Notes under the pieces: generated by a model
Databases searched by the model: none
What the model saw: only the letters and a program-made list of their open reading frames with translations
What the model was told of the DNA's origin: nothing
Assembly: GCA_046329815.1 (NCBI GenBank)
Contig: JAXLTY010000001.1
Location: 434,001-498,000 of the forward strand
Direction of reading: 5' to 3'
Source: JADJSS01 sp046329815
GTDB lineage: Bacteria > Bacteroidota > Bacteroidia > Chitinophagales > JADIYW01
DNA length: 64,000 nucleotides
Program-made: the position numbers and the translations under genes
Shown here: in pieces, positions 9,132 through 18,177 of the stretch
How the letters are laid out: every line of letters begins with the position of its first letter
Numbering within the stretch: position 1 is the first letter of the stretch

Positions 9132-10520
9132 ATGAGAGACCGTTACATTGATTTAATTGAGCAGACGTATTATTTTCCGCAAGATGGTTTTGACGTTGAA
9201 GATAACTGGCTGCGTTTCCATAAAATAGATTTGAAACATGTAATTGAAGAACATGGTGCGCCGTTAAAAATCACTTATTTACCAAAGATTGGCGACAATA
9301 TCAACCGTGCGCGTCGCTGGTTCCAGGAAGCGTTTGAAAGTGTTGGCTATAATGGTCATTATTATTATTGTTACTGCACCAAAAGTAACCACTTCGCACA
9401 TGTGCTGAATGAAGTACTAAAAAACAATGCACAACTCGAAACTTCCAGCGCATATGATATCGATCTAATTCGCTCATTGCATCAAAAAGAAAAAATCGAT
9501 AAGAAAATACGCATCATTTGTAACGGTTTTAAGCCCAAAAAATATACCGATTCTATTTTAGGTTTAATCAATGATGGTTTCATAAATGTCGTTCCGGTTT
9601 TGGATAATATGGATGAATTTGAAGCGTATCAGAATTTTGATAAAGATTTAAATATCGGCGTTCGTATTGCCGCTGAAGAAGAACCGAAGTATCAGTTCTA
9701 TACTTCTCGACTAGGTATTCGTCAGCGTGACGTAATTCCATTTTATATCGAAAAGATAAAACCGAAATCCAATATTAAGTTGCGCATGCTGCACTTCTTT
9801 ATTGATTCAGGCATTAAAGATTCTGCTTACTACTGGAGCGAATTGAATAAATGCCTGAATATGTATGTGGAACTGAAACAGGTTTGTCCGGAACTGAACA
9901 GCATCAATATCGGCGGCGGTATGCCGATCCGTTATTCGTTAGGTTCTAAATATGATTATGCGTATCTGATAGAAGAGATCGTAACTAAGATCAAAAATTT
10001 CTGCGACGAAGCGGAAATCGATCATCCGAATATTTTTACTGAATTCGGCAACTTCACTGTTGGTGAAAGTGGCTGCACGATTTTTGAAGTAATTGGACAA
10101 AAGAAACAAAACGACAGCGAATTGTGGTACATGATCAACGGCTCATTGATGACAACCGTGCCTGATATTTGGGGCATGAACCAGCGTTTTATCTTATTAC
10201 CAATCAACAATTGGAACCAGGCATATCAGCGAACTATCATCGGCGGTTTGAGCTGCGATGTGAGTGATTACTACAACTCTGAAGTAGATATCAACCAGGT
10301 GTATATGCCTAAAATTATTGGTGAACAAAAATTATACATCGGTTTCTTCCATACCGGCGCTTACCAGGATTCTTTAAGCGGTTACGGCGGTACCAAACAT
10401 TGCCTGATTCCATCGCCAAAAAATGTAATTATTGATAAAGATGCGAATGGAAAACTGACTTACACGGTGTTTTCTGAAGAGCAATCTTCTGATTCTATGC
10501 TAAAAGTATTAGGATATTAA
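9132..10520 (+). CDS. speA: Arginine decarboxylase (PLP fold-type III)
   Basis: A 462-residue protein with an alanine-racemase-like barrel followed by a beta domain, the architecture of fold-type III decarboxylases. The PLP lysine is in HYYYCYCTKSNHFAHV (about residue 84). The glycine-rich phosphate loop is SINIGGGMPIRY and the C-terminal active-site region is FFHTGAYQDSLSGYGG. This is the short Bacteroidota form annotated as arginine decarboxylase, which makes agmatine for polyamine synthesis. Related enzymes act on diaminopimelate or carboxynorspermidine, so the substrate is inferred from the family. It is a single gene ending at a terminator. Confidence 0.8.
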   Translation: MRDRYIDLIEQTYYFPQDGFDVEDNWLRFHKIDLKHVIEEHGAPLKITYLPKIGDNINRARRWFQEAFESVGYNGHYYYCYCTKSNHFAHVLNEVLKNNAQLETSSAYDIDLIRSLHQKEKIDKKIRIICNGFKPKKYTDSILGLINDGFINVVPVLDNMDEFEAYQNFDKDLNIGVRIAAEEEPKYQFYTSRLGIRQRDVIPFYIEKIKPKSNIKLRMLHFFIDSGIKDSAYYWSELNKCLNMYVELKQVCPELNSINIGGGMPIRYSLGSKYDYAYLIEEIVTKIKNFCDEAEIDHPNIFTEFGNFTVGESGCTIFEVIGQKKQNDSELWYMINGSLMTTVPDIWGMNQRFILLPINNWNQAYQRTIIGGLSCDVSDYYNSEVDINQVYMPKIIGEQKLYIGFFHTGAYQDSLSGYGGTKHCLIPSPKNVIIDKDANGKLTYTVFSEEQSSDSMLKVLGY

Positions 10521-10548
10521 GAACAACACTTTCAATTCATTTTAATTT

Positions 10549-10593
10549 AAAATACATTACAAAGTTGATTATCAGCATTGTAGTGTATTTTTT
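10549..10593 (+). terminator. Rho-independent terminator after speA
   Basis: Arms 10549-10562 and 10578-10591 (AAAATACATTACAA / TTGTAGTGTATTTT, one G-T pair) followed by T residues. The remaining bases up to 10734 are AT-rich leader of the ammonium transporter gene. Confidence 0.75.
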
Positions 10594-10734
10594 AATTATT
10601 TTTCAGTTGATTAAAAAAAATATCTGTACTATTTTTCGTTAAATTAAGATTATTATAGTGTTTTGTCGAAAATTTTATAAAAAATATTTCATTACTTAGC
10701 ATTAACGATTATTAACACATAAAATTTACAAACT

Positions 10735-12093
10735 ATGGCAATGCGAAAAAAGTACCTTCTACCTTTCATCATCTTTATAGGACTGGTGATTGCCGGAGCA
10801 TTTAATCCGGGACAAGTTCTCACAGGCAGCAGTGCCGGCGATATCAACACAGGCGATACTGCTTGGATGATTGTGGCATGTGCGCTCGTTTTAATCATGA
10901 CACCGGCTTTAGGTTTTTTCTATGGCGGTATGGCAAACCGAAAAAACATTATTTCTACCGTTTTCCAAAGTGTGATTTGCCTTGGTTTCATGAGCGTAAT
11001 TTGGGTTGCTTTTGGTTTCAGTCTTTGCTTTGGCGATGATATCGGCGGTATTATCGGAAATCCAATGACCTTCTTTATGTTTAAAGGCGTTACCTTAAAA
11101 GCAGCAGCGGCAGGCACTCCGTTAAATGTATTGGCACCAACGGTACCATTAATGATTTTCGCTATGTTCCAGTTAAAATTTGCCATCATCACTCCGGCAT
11201 TAATTACAGGTTCATTTGCACAACGCGTAAAATTCTCCGGTTACTTACTATTTATCTTCTTGTTCTTCGTAGTAATATACGCGCCAATCTGCCACATGAC
11301 ATGGCATCCATCAGGTTTGTTATTTAACTACGGAATCTTAGATTTTGCCGGCGGAACAGTAGTACACATGAGTGCAGGTTTTGCAGCATTAGCAGGCGCT
11401 ATTTTCATGGGACCAAGAACAGAAAGCGAACGTACACATGAATTTGCAAATGTACCTTATGTAATTATCGGAACAGGTTTACTTTGGTTCGGTTGGTTTG
11501 GTTTTAACGCAGGTTCTGCCATTGGTGTAAATGCAAAAGCAGCAAACGCATTCGGAACGACAAACACAGCAGCAGCAGCAGCGATGGTTTCATGGGTTTT
11601 AATGGACGCTATGCGTGGCAATAAGATCTCATCTATTGGTGCTTGTGTAGGTGCCGTAGTTGGTTTAGTAGCGATCACACCGGCTTGCGGATTTGTGAAC
11701 GTTGGTGAAAGTATTGCGATTGGCGCTATTGCAGCAGCAGTGAGTAATATGGCTGTTCACTTCAAAAATAAATCTACTATTGATGATACATTAGACGTAT
11801 TTCCTTGTCACGGTGTAGGCGGTATGGTCGGTATGATTATGACTGGTATTTTCGCTGCTGATTACGGAACAGGTATCAAAGATTTAGGTTTAGCATACGG
11901 ACAATATAAAACGTTTACACATCACATGATCGGTTTAGTTGGAATCGCTGTATTTGCTTTTATTGGTTCTTATATTTTATATTTTATTACTGATAAAATT
12001 GAACCAATGCGTGTAACTACTGAAGAAGAAGAATTAGGTTTAGATATTACACAACATGGCGAATCTTATCAAAGTTTAAGAATCGACTTATAA
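10735..12093 (+). CDS. amtB: Ammonium transporter, Amt/MEP/Rh family
   Basis: A 452-residue inner-membrane protein with an N-terminal signal segment (MAMRKKYLLPFIIFIGLVIA) and about eleven transmembrane helices. Family motifs are clear: DTAWMIVACALVLIMTPALG, FYGGMANRKN, the periplasmic ammonium site and first pore His in DFAGGTVVHMSAG, and FPCHGVGGMVGMIMTG with the second pore His. It conducts ammonium/ammonia into the cell. The cytoplasmic tail after residue 420 is short and acidic (EEEELGLDITQHGESYQSLR). No PII (glnK) gene is adjacent, unlike many bacterial amt loci. Confidence 0.95.
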   Translation: MAMRKKYLLPFIIFIGLVIAGAFNPGQVLTGSSAGDINTGDTAWMIVACALVLIMTPALGFFYGGMANRKNIISTVFQSVICLGFMSVIWVAFGFSLCFGDDIGGIIGNPMTFFMFKGVTLKAAAAGTPLNVLAPTVPLMIFAMFQLKFAIITPALITGSFAQRVKFSGYLLFIFLFFVVIYAPICHMTWHPSGLLFNYGILDFAGGTVVHMSAGFAALAGAIFMGPRTESERTHEFANVPYVIIGTGLLWFGWFGFNAGSAIGVNAKAANAFGTTNTAAAAAMVSWVLMDAMRGNKISSIGACVGAVVGLVAITPACGFVNVGESIAIGAIAAAVSNMAVHFKNKSTIDDTLDVFPCHGVGGMVGMIMTGIFAADYGTGIKDLGLAYGQYKTFTHHMIGLVGIAVFAFIGSYILYFITDKIEPMRVTTEEEELGLDITQHGESYQSLRIDL

Positions 12094-12179
12094 AGATTGA
12101 ATGTAATGGTGAAAACGAAATTGATGTACACACACTAAATTTTTTCAAAAACCATAACATACTCCATTCTGTTTTTTTT

Positions 12180-12210
12180 CCTCGGCTATCTTTTTAGTCG
12201 AGGTTTTTTA
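12180..12210 (+). terminator. Rho-independent terminator after amtB
   Basis: Stem CCTCGGCTA / TAGTCGAGG (12180-12188 and 12195-12203) with a 6-base loop and a TTTTTT tail. Confidence 0.85.
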
Positions 12211-12224
12211 TTTTAATTTTAAAA

Positions 12225-12572
12225 ATGGATATTGAACAGCTACGAAAAATATGCATGCAGTTGCCGCATGTTACAGAAGATGTAAAATGGGAAAACGACC
12301 TGTGTTTTTGTATTGGCGGAAAAATGTTTTGCATAACAAATTTTAATCCGCCGATGCGCATTACCATAAAAGTAAAAGATGATGAATTTGAGGAATTAAC
12401 AGCGACAGAAAACATAAAGATCGCTGATTATGTAGGCAGATATAAATGGATAACCGTTACGAATATCAGTCGTTTCAGTAAAAAAGAATGGCTGCATTAT
12501 ATCAAACAGTCTTATGAATTGATCAAAGAAAAACTACCAAAGAAAATCCTGAAAGAATACAATATTTCGTAA
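12225..12572 (+). CDS. MmcQ/YjbR family protein
   Basis: A 115-residue protein with the compact MmcQ/YjbR (CyaY-like) fold. The signature LRKICMQLPHVTEDVKWEN is followed by LCFCIGGKMFCITNF and the C-terminal helix LHYIKQSYELIKEKLPKK. Members are described as DNA-binding-like proteins with no firm function. It is a single gene ending one base before the convergent lpdA stop, leaving no terminator space between them. Confidence 0.85.
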   Translation: MDIEQLRKICMQLPHVTEDVKWENDLCFCIGGKMFCITNFNPPMRITIKVKDDEFEELTATENIKIADYVGRYKWITVTNISRFSKKEWLHYIKQSYELIKEKLPKKILKEYNIS

Positions 12573-13964
12573 CTACAAATGAATCACTTCGCCATATGCA
12601 GCAGCGGCAGCTTCCATAATAGCTTCACTCATTGTCGGATGCGGATGCACTGATTTTAATATCTGCATACCTGTAGTTTCTAAATTTCGCGCAACAATTA
12701 TTTCAGCAATCATTTCCGTAACGTTTTCGCCAACAAAATGCGCACCTAATAATTCGCCGTATTTTTTATCGATAATTAATTTCACGAAACCATCTGCTTT
12801 GCCTGCTGCTTTGGCTTTGCCGCTTGCTGAAAAAGGAAATTTTCCAACTAAAATATCCAGTCCTTTATCTTTCGCTTTTTGTTCGGTGATACCAACACTT
12901 GCCACTTCCGGTGAGCAATAGGTACAACCAGGAATATTATCATAGTTCAACGGCTGCGGATGATGTCCGGCCATGTGCTCTACCGCAATGATGCCTTCTG
13001 CACTGGCTACATGCGCCAACGCTTGTCCTTTTACAATATCACCGATCGCGTAAACGCCATCCACATTCGTTTGGTAAAATGCATTGACCTGCACTTTATC
13101 ATTTTCTGTTTTGATACCACATAATTCCAAACCAATATTTTCGATATTCGTAGAAACACCAGCCGCGCTCAACACGACATCTGCTTCGATATTCAGTTCG
13201 CCTTTTGGTGTATTGACATACAAAAACACTTTGTCTTTCTCGATCTTCGCATTTAATACCTTTGATGAAGTCAATACCTGCATACCTTTTTTGCTGTAGA
13301 TCTTTTCAACTGCTTTGCCGACTTCTTTATCTTCTACCGGCAAAATCGTGTCCATAAATTCTATTAAGGTTACTTGCGTTCCTAATGTATGATAGAAATA
13401 AGCAAACTCCACACCTATTGCGCCGGCGCCAACGATGACCATGGTTTTCGGTTGTGTTTCCAGCGACATGGCTTTGCGATAATCGATGATCTTTTTTCCG
13501 TCGATTGGTAATGAAAATAATTGTTTCGCGCGACCGCCGGTTGCCAGCAATACATTGTTCGCTTTTATGATTTTGATGCCGCCTTCTTTTTGTGTTATTT
13601 CTACTCGTCTGCCGGGCAACACTTTTCCATAACCATAAATCACTTCTATATTATTTTTCTTCATTAAAAACTGAACACCTTTGCTCATACCTTCTGCCAC
13701 GTTTCTGCTGCGCTGAATCACTTCAGAAAAGTTGGCATTAACATCAGCTACTTCAATTCCGTAATCTTTTGCATGATTTAAATAATCAAACACCTGCGCC
13801 GATTTCAATAATGCTTTGGTCGGAATGCAACCCCAATTTAAACAGATGCCGCCCAAATTTTCTTTTTCTACAATGGCCACTTTCATGCCTAATTGTGACG
13901 CGCGAATGGCAGCCACATAACCGCCGGGACCGGAACCTATTACTATTAAATCGAAGTTATTCAT
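12573..13964 (-). CDS. lpdA: Dihydrolipoyl dehydrogenase (E3)
   Basis: A 463-residue flavoprotein disulfide reductase that reoxidises dihydrolipoamide of 2-oxoacid dehydrogenase complexes with NAD+. The FAD-binding loop is GSGPGGYVAAIRASQLG (11-27), the redox disulfide is C41/C46 in GGICLNWGCIPTKALLKSA, the NAD loop is VGAGAIGVEFA, and the catalytic His-Glu dyad is in HPHPTMSEAIMEA near the C-terminus. All key residues are present and length is normal. No other complex subunits are nearby. Its start overlaps by 8 bases the end of the upstream DUF5615 gene, suggesting read-through from that toxin-antitoxin-like pair. Confidence 0.96.
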   Translation of the reverse strand: MNNFDLIVIGSGPGGYVAAIRASQLGMKVAIVEKENLGGICLNWGCIPTKALLKSAQVFDYLNHAKDYGIEVADVNANFSEVIQRSRNVAEGMSKGVQFLMKKNNIEVIYGYGKVLPGRRVEITQKEGGIKIIKANNVLLATGGRAKQLFSLPIDGKKIIDYRKAMSLETQPKTMVIVGAGAIGVEFAYFYHTLGTQVTLIEFMDTILPVEDKEVGKAVEKIYSKKGMQVLTSSKVLNAKIEKDKVFLYVNTPKGELNIEADVVLSAAGVSTNIENIGLELCGIKTENDKVQVNAFYQTNVDGVYAIGDIVKGQALAHVASAEGIIAVEHMAGHHPQPLNYDNIPGCTYCSPEVASVGITEQKAKDKGLDILVGKFPFSASGKAKAAGKADGFVKLIIDKKYGELLGAHFVGENVTEMIAEIIVARNLETTGMQILKSVHPHPTMSEAIMEAAAAAYGEVIHL

Positions 13965-14310
13965 GAATAATTATTTCTGTTTGTGTTAATTCTATTAAAT
14001 TATTTTCAGCAAAAAAAGTATCAATAGTAATAAACTGCATATCAAATATTTCAATTAATCTTTTGTTTGAAATATTGCCTGTTTTTATGAGTAATAATTT
14101 TTCAGGTTTATTGTTTACCATAAAACTTTCTAAAAAGTCTGCATCTTTACTAATAACAATTCTGCTTTCAATTTCCGAAAATTCTCTGATTGTTTTATCG
14201 GTTGATTTATTTTTATCCTGCAAGTCTAATGTATGAATGCAATCCATACCTTTGCTTTGAATAAAGAAACTTAATTTCTTGGGTAATTGAGCATCTACTA
14301 AATATTTCAC
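13957..14310 (-). CDS. DUF5615 PIN-like protein, putative toxin
   Basis: A 117-residue protein matching the DUF5615 branch of the PIN-like superfamily: N-terminal LVDAQLPKKLSFFIQSKG, central SRIVISKDADFLESF with acidic residues of a metal-dependent RNase site. Such proteins pair with DUF433 proteins and are proposed toxins. Here the DUF433 gene lies immediately upstream and overlaps it by four bases (ATGA). Its own end overlaps the lpdA start by 8 bases. Toxin activity is inferred from family and gene pairing. Confidence 0.8.
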   Translation of the reverse strand: MKYLVDAQLPKKLSFFIQSKGMDCIHTLDLQDKNKSTDKTIREFSEIESRIVISKDADFLESFMVNNKPEKLLLIKTGNISNKRLIEIFDMQFITIDTFFAENNLIELTQTEIIIHE

Positions 14311-14546
14311 GATGCGTAAGAATAAATGCTTTTAACATGCATTAGCTTTGAAGCATATTCTAAACATGCCAGAATATCATCTCGTTCCAGATCTTCATAA
14401 TCTTCTAAAATTTCTTCAGTGGTCATTCCGCCCGCTAATAATTCTAATATATTTTCAACAGGATAACGTAATCCTCTGATTATAGGTTTTCCATGACATA
14501 TTGCTGTATCAATTGTTATTCTATCTAAATGAGAAAGCATATTCAA
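14307..14546 (-). CDS. DUF433 family antitoxin-like protein
   Basis: A 79-residue helical protein with the DUF433 signature: CHGKPIIRGLRYPVENILEL, then a helix-turn-helix-like stretch GGMTTEEILEDYEDLERDDI. DUF433 proteins are usually encoded just before a DUF5615 partner and are thought to neutralise it and to bind the promoter. The gene overlaps its partner in an ATGA junction. A second ATG two codons in is an alternative start. Confidence 0.82.
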   Translation of the reverse strand: MNMLSHLDRITIDTAICHGKPIIRGLRYPVENILELLAGGMTTEEILEDYEDLERDDILACLEYASKLMHVKSIYSYAS

Positions 14547-14610
14547 ATATACTAAAATGATTTAAAAATAGTACAATAGTATTTGTATTTTTAGGGCAAG
14601 TAACACATTC

Positions 14611-15798
14611 ATGGATTTAAAAGATACAATTAAAAAATTAGCAGATACTTGTTTTGAGGAACTGGTTTCGATTCGCAGACACTTGCATGCGCATCCTGAA
14701 TTGAGTTATGAAGAAAAAGAAACGTCTAAATTTATTGCTGATAAACTGACTGCATACGGCATCGAACATACCACAAATATTGGTGGTTTCGGTGTGGTTG
14801 GTTTGATCAAAGGAAAGAACGCCGACAAAAAAACAATTGCCTTGCGTGCTGATATGGACGCGCTGCCGATTGAAGAAAAAAATACGACGGAATATGTTTC
14901 GCAAAATAAAGGTGTTATGCATGCCTGCGGTCACGATGTGCATACGACTTCATTGCTTGGTGCTGCAAAAATATTGAACGAATTAAAAGAAGAATTTGAA
15001 GGAACGATCAAACTAATATTTCAACCTGCAGAAGAAAAACTGCCAGGTGGTGCTTCTATTATGATAAAAGACGGCGTGCTGGAAAATCCGAAAGTGGAAA
15101 GCATTTTCGGACAGCATGTATTGCCGCAACTAGAGACAGGCAAAGTGGCTTTTAAAGCAGGCATTTCGATGGCAAGCTGCGATGAAATTTATATTACTGT
15201 ACACGGAAAAGGCGGTCACGGTGCGGTACCGCATCTTGCGATCGATCCGATATTGATTGCGTCGCATTTGGTGATTGCGCTGCAAAGTATTGTGAGCCGA
15301 AATGCCAATCCGACGATGCCGAGCGTGCTGACGATTGGTAAATTTATAGCGAACGGCGCAACGAATATTATTCCGGATGATGTGCGATTAGAAGGTACGT
15401 TCAGAACGTTTGATGAAAAATGGCGCGCGGAAGCTAAAGAGAAAATCATTGCAACCTGCAACAGTGTTTGCGCAAGCTTTGGCGGTTCGTGCGATGTTGT
15501 AGTGGAGCAAGGTTATCCGTTTTTGAAGAACGACGAAACGACTACACAAACTGCATTTGAGTTAGCTAAACAATACTTAGGCGAAAACAATGTAGAAGAA
15601 ATGCCTGCACGCATGACGGCAGAAGATTTTTCTTATTATTCGCAAGTAGTGCCGGCGTGCTTTTACCGCTTAGGTACCGGAAATATTTCTAAAGGCATCA
15701 CTTCACCGATACATACACCAACCTTTGATGTAGATGAAAACTGCTTAAAAATAGGCAGCGGTTTAATGGCTTGGATTGCGGTGAATACAATCGGTTAA
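14611..15798 (+). CDS. M20 family metallopeptidase / amidohydrolase
   Basis: A 395-residue member of the M20D group (N-acyl-amino acid amidohydrolase, IAA-amino acid hydrolase, HipO-like). Metal-binding and catalytic motifs are LRADMDALPIEE, MHACGHDVHTTSLLGAA and FQPAEEKLPGGA with EE, plus the final HTPTFDVDE. The dimerisation domain (about 185-300) begins VHGKGGHGAVPH. The enzyme removes acyl or aminoacyl groups from amino-acid conjugates in the cytoplasm; the substrate is uncertain. It is a single gene with a strong terminator and is more GC-rich than its neighbours. Confidence 0.9.
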   Translation: MDLKDTIKKLADTCFEELVSIRRHLHAHPELSYEEKETSKFIADKLTAYGIEHTTNIGGFGVVGLIKGKNADKKTIALRADMDALPIEEKNTTEYVSQNKGVMHACGHDVHTTSLLGAAKILNELKEEFEGTIKLIFQPAEEKLPGGASIMIKDGVLENPKVESIFGQHVLPQLETGKVAFKAGISMASCDEIYITVHGKGGHGAVPHLAIDPILIASHLVIALQSIVSRNANPTMPSVLTIGKFIANGATNIIPDDVRLEGTFRTFDEKWRAEAKEKIIATCNSVCASFGGSCDVVVEQGYPFLKNDETTTQTAFELAKQYLGENNVEEMPARMTAEDFSYYSQVVPACFYRLGTGNISKGITSPIHTPTFDVDENCLKIGSGLMAWIAVNTIG

Positions 15799-15799
15799 A

Positions 15800-15830
15800 A
15801 AAAAGACGCTCATTTCTGAAGCGTCTTTTT
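15800..15830. terminator. Bidirectional terminator between the M20 and YceI genes
   Basis: Perfect 11-bp arms AAAAAGACGCT (15800-15810) and AGCGTCTTTTT (15820-15830) with a 9-base loop. A and T runs on both sides serve both convergent genes. Confidence 0.9.
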
Positions 15831-15850
15831 CTTATTAACCAAATTAAAAT

Positions 15851-16507
15851 TTATTTTTTTGCTTTGATATCGATAGCAATATTTACTTCTGGTGAAATAA
15901 ATTTATCTTTCAAAGACTTGTCGTTGCCATAGCTCATGCCCCATTCTGTGCGGTCAATATTGAAATTTGCTTTTGCAGTAACTTCCGTTTCTGACACACT
16001 GATGTTTGCAGGAAACGATACGTTTTTAGTGCTGTCTTTCAACGTCAGGTTACCGCTTACCAATGCGTTAGCACCAGCTACTACCGATTTGTCTGTTCCA
16101 TTAGAGGTGTATTCTGTTACTTTTGTGATCTCAAATTTTGCAGTCGTAAATTTTGCTGCATCGAAGAAATCAGGACTCAATAAATGACCTTTCAGTTTTG
16201 TCTGAATCATTTCCGCCGGTTCTGTCAACACGATAGAATTGATGTTGATCGTGAATGTACCTGCAGTTACTTTGCCATCAGCAGCAGAAATTTTTCCTTC
16301 TGAAACTTTAAACGTTCCCGGATGGTTTTTGCCAACGCCGTTGCCGGTGAAACCTACCGTAGAAGCTGAATCTACGGTGTAATCATTTCCTGAAGTAGTG
16401 GCTACTGTCTGTGTGTCTGTTGTTGTTGCTTCATCGCCTTTTGGCGTTGTTTTGCAAGCGGTGAATGTTGCTGCTATAATGGCTGCTACGATTAATTGTC
16501 TTTTCAT
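15851..16507 (-). CDS. YceI family lipoprotein
   Basis: A 218-residue protein with lipoprotein signal MKRQLIVAAIIAATFTACKT (lipobox Cys 18). After a Thr/Asp-rich linker the YceI lipocalin-like barrel starts at about 45 (YTVDSASTVGFTGNGVGKNH, PGTFKVSEGKISA, FDAAKFTTAKFEITKVT) and ends NFNIDRTEWGMSYGNDKSLK. YceI proteins bind isoprenoid or other hydrophobic ligands in the periplasm. Likely anchored to a membrane; the ligand here is unknown. Confidence 0.92.
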   Translation of the reverse strand: MKRQLIVAAIIAATFTACKTTPKGDEATTTDTQTVATTSGNDYTVDSASTVGFTGNGVGKNHPGTFKVSEGKISAADGKVTAGTFTININSIVLTEPAEMIQTKLKGHLLSPDFFDAAKFTTAKFEITKVTEYTSNGTDKSVVAGANALVSGNLTLKDSTKNVSFPANISVSETEVTAKANFNIDRTEWGMSYGNDKSLKDKFISPEVNIAIDIKAKK

Positions 16508-16615
16508 AAGAATTGATTTAAATGATCATTGTTTTAATTAGTTGCAAAGTTAACAATTGTATATACAAATGTTGTTTAATTTTTGTTAATTTTTTAGATA
16601 ATGTGCTTAATCTGT

Positions 16616-17506
16616 TTACTTAAATACTGCTGTTACCTTATGAAACGGACAAGACGGTGCTTTTATTAACTTTTCCGGTCCGAGTTCATTTAATGTATAA
16701 CCGTTTGGATACGCTTTATGTTCAAAATCTCTCGTTCTGAGATATGGTGTTTTTCTTGGAAACCAGCTTGATACGATGCTTCTGAACCGTAAGGAAGCTG
16801 TAACTAAACCTCTTAAAAATGCGCCGGGCTCGTTGTAGTAGAATGCTTTTAATAAATGTGGCTGCATAACTGCATATAAAAACGGTCGCGCAATGCCGAA
16901 CATAAATTTAGGCAAATACCAACCCAGCATTAAGTCTTCGGTGGCACGCGCTACTTTTATATTGGCTTCTGAAAACTGAAAATGCTCTGCTTCATAATCA
17001 TCATGGTATTTTTTGAATGTTTCGATGCTTTCCGGAATGTCTTGAATGTGCATCTTTTCACCTATGTCTTTCCAGATGTAAAAACCGGCGAGTTCTTCGT
17101 TGCGCGTCAGTTTTCGGTAACCATATTTATTGATCCAGTCGGCACTGTCGAACACAAAGGTACTCAATACATACAAAAAATCTTCGTTGGTAATTTTATA
17201 ATTCGAATGGATCCAGTTGAGTCGCTCGATGACCTGCAAGCCACGTTCGTTGAAACCGTTTTCAATAATTTCGCTTAGTATCAGATCGGTGTCGTCGTAT
17301 CTTTTTTGCGGATGCTTTTCGAATTCTTTAGAATTATGCAAAATGGCAGCAATACTTGGTACGGCAAATGTTTTATACAAAGCTAATTCCAACGCGCGAT
17401 TGAAATCCCATGGAAATTCATAAAAGACAGACAAGCGAACAATTTCCCAGGCATCATTTTTAGCATCCAATGCTTCAATCTTTTGATGAATAGCGGACTT
17501 TGCCAT
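16616..17506 (-). CDS. MpaB/rubber-oxygenase family (DUF2236) protein
   Basis: A 296-residue helical protein of the oxygenase MpaB family. Features include an N-terminal segment on PWDFNRALELALYKTFAVPS, YDDTDLILSEIIENGFNERG, FVFDSADWINKYGYRKLTRN and FYIWKDIGEKMHIQDIPES, followed by HFQFSEANIKVARATEDLML and a C-terminal hydrophobic helix. The family includes haem-containing latex-clearing oxygenases and many uncharacterised members. Haem binding is expected from the family but not provable here. A single gene divergent from a small membrane protein gene. Confidence 0.78.
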   Translation of the reverse strand: MAKSAIHQKIEALDAKNDAWEIVRLSVFYEFPWDFNRALELALYKTFAVPSIAAILHNSKEFEKHPQKRYDDTDLILSEIIENGFNERGLQVIERLNWIHSNYKITNEDFLYVLSTFVFDSADWINKYGYRKLTRNEELAGFYIWKDIGEKMHIQDIPESIETFKKYHDDYEAEHFQFSEANIKVARATEDLMLGWYLPKFMFGIARPFLYAVMQPHLLKAFYYNEPGAFLRGLVTASLRFRSIVSSWFPRKTPYLRTRDFEHKAYPNGYTLNELGPEKLIKAPSCPFHKVTAVFK

Positions 17507-17655
17507 AAAACACTTTTATGTAATTTACAACAAATACAACAAAGTAACAACTGTTGTATGGCTCCTGCTGCATTAATTATCAAATGCTAAGATGCGTTAA
17601 TTTTCTTTCGGTTTATTTTATTCAATGTAACTTTGTTTCAGAAAATATTGAAAGT

Positions 17656-18177
17656 ATGAAAACCAACTCTACACCACAGCAACTTCAGAGACAAATAAAA
17701 ACACTTAGCATCATCTTTATTGTCGGTATTATTTTAAGTGGTGTCACTGCTTTTCCGATAGAGACAGAAATAAAGTTGTTTGATACTTATTTTATAAACT
17801 GTGTCTGGCTGCAAAATTACTTACCAAGTATCTATACCTTTTTATTATCTGTTAGTAAAGGTGTTCATGAAACTGCTGCGAGTTATCCATTCATATTCTA
17901 CGGAACCGATTGGCTGGCGTTTGCACATATCATCATCGGCTCAGCATTTATTGGTGTTCTGCGTGATCCTGTTAGAAACATCTGGATCGTGGAATGGGCA
18001 ATGCTGGCATGTTTGATGGTATTTCCGTTAGCGTTTATTTGCGGTCCGATTCGCGGCATCCCGTTCATCTGGAGATTAATCGATTGCAGTTTTGGTGTGT
18101 TTGGAATGATTCCATTATGGTTTTTAAGAAACAAAATAATGCAACTGGAAAAATTGACAACTTATCAAACTGTGTAA
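17656..18177 (+). CDS. Hypothetical four-helix membrane protein
   Basis: About 173 residues from ATG 17656; an in-frame upstream ATG at 17554 would add an implausible extension. It has about four transmembrane helices (SIIFIVGIILSGVTAFPI, LAFAHIIIGSAFIGVL, WAMLACLMVFPLAFICG, CSFGVFGMIPLWFLR). The loops contain DTYFINCVW and YGTDWLAFAH. I do not recognise a named domain. The last 13 bases overlap the convergent GNAT gene. Confidence 0.7.
   Translation: MKTNSTPQQLQRQIKTLSIIFIVGIILSGVTAFPIETEIKLFDTYFINCVWLQNYLPSIYTFLLSVSKGVHETAASYPFIFYGTDWLAFAHIIIGSAFIGVLRDPVRNIWIVEWAMLACLMVFPLAFICGPIRGIPFIWRLIDCSFGVFGMIPLWFLRNKIMQLEKLTTYQTV

Noticed and set aside
17554..17655. N-terminal extension of the membrane protein at 17656
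   Set aside because: The extra 34 residues overlap the divergent promoter region and do not look like protein; ATG 17656 gives a normal start.
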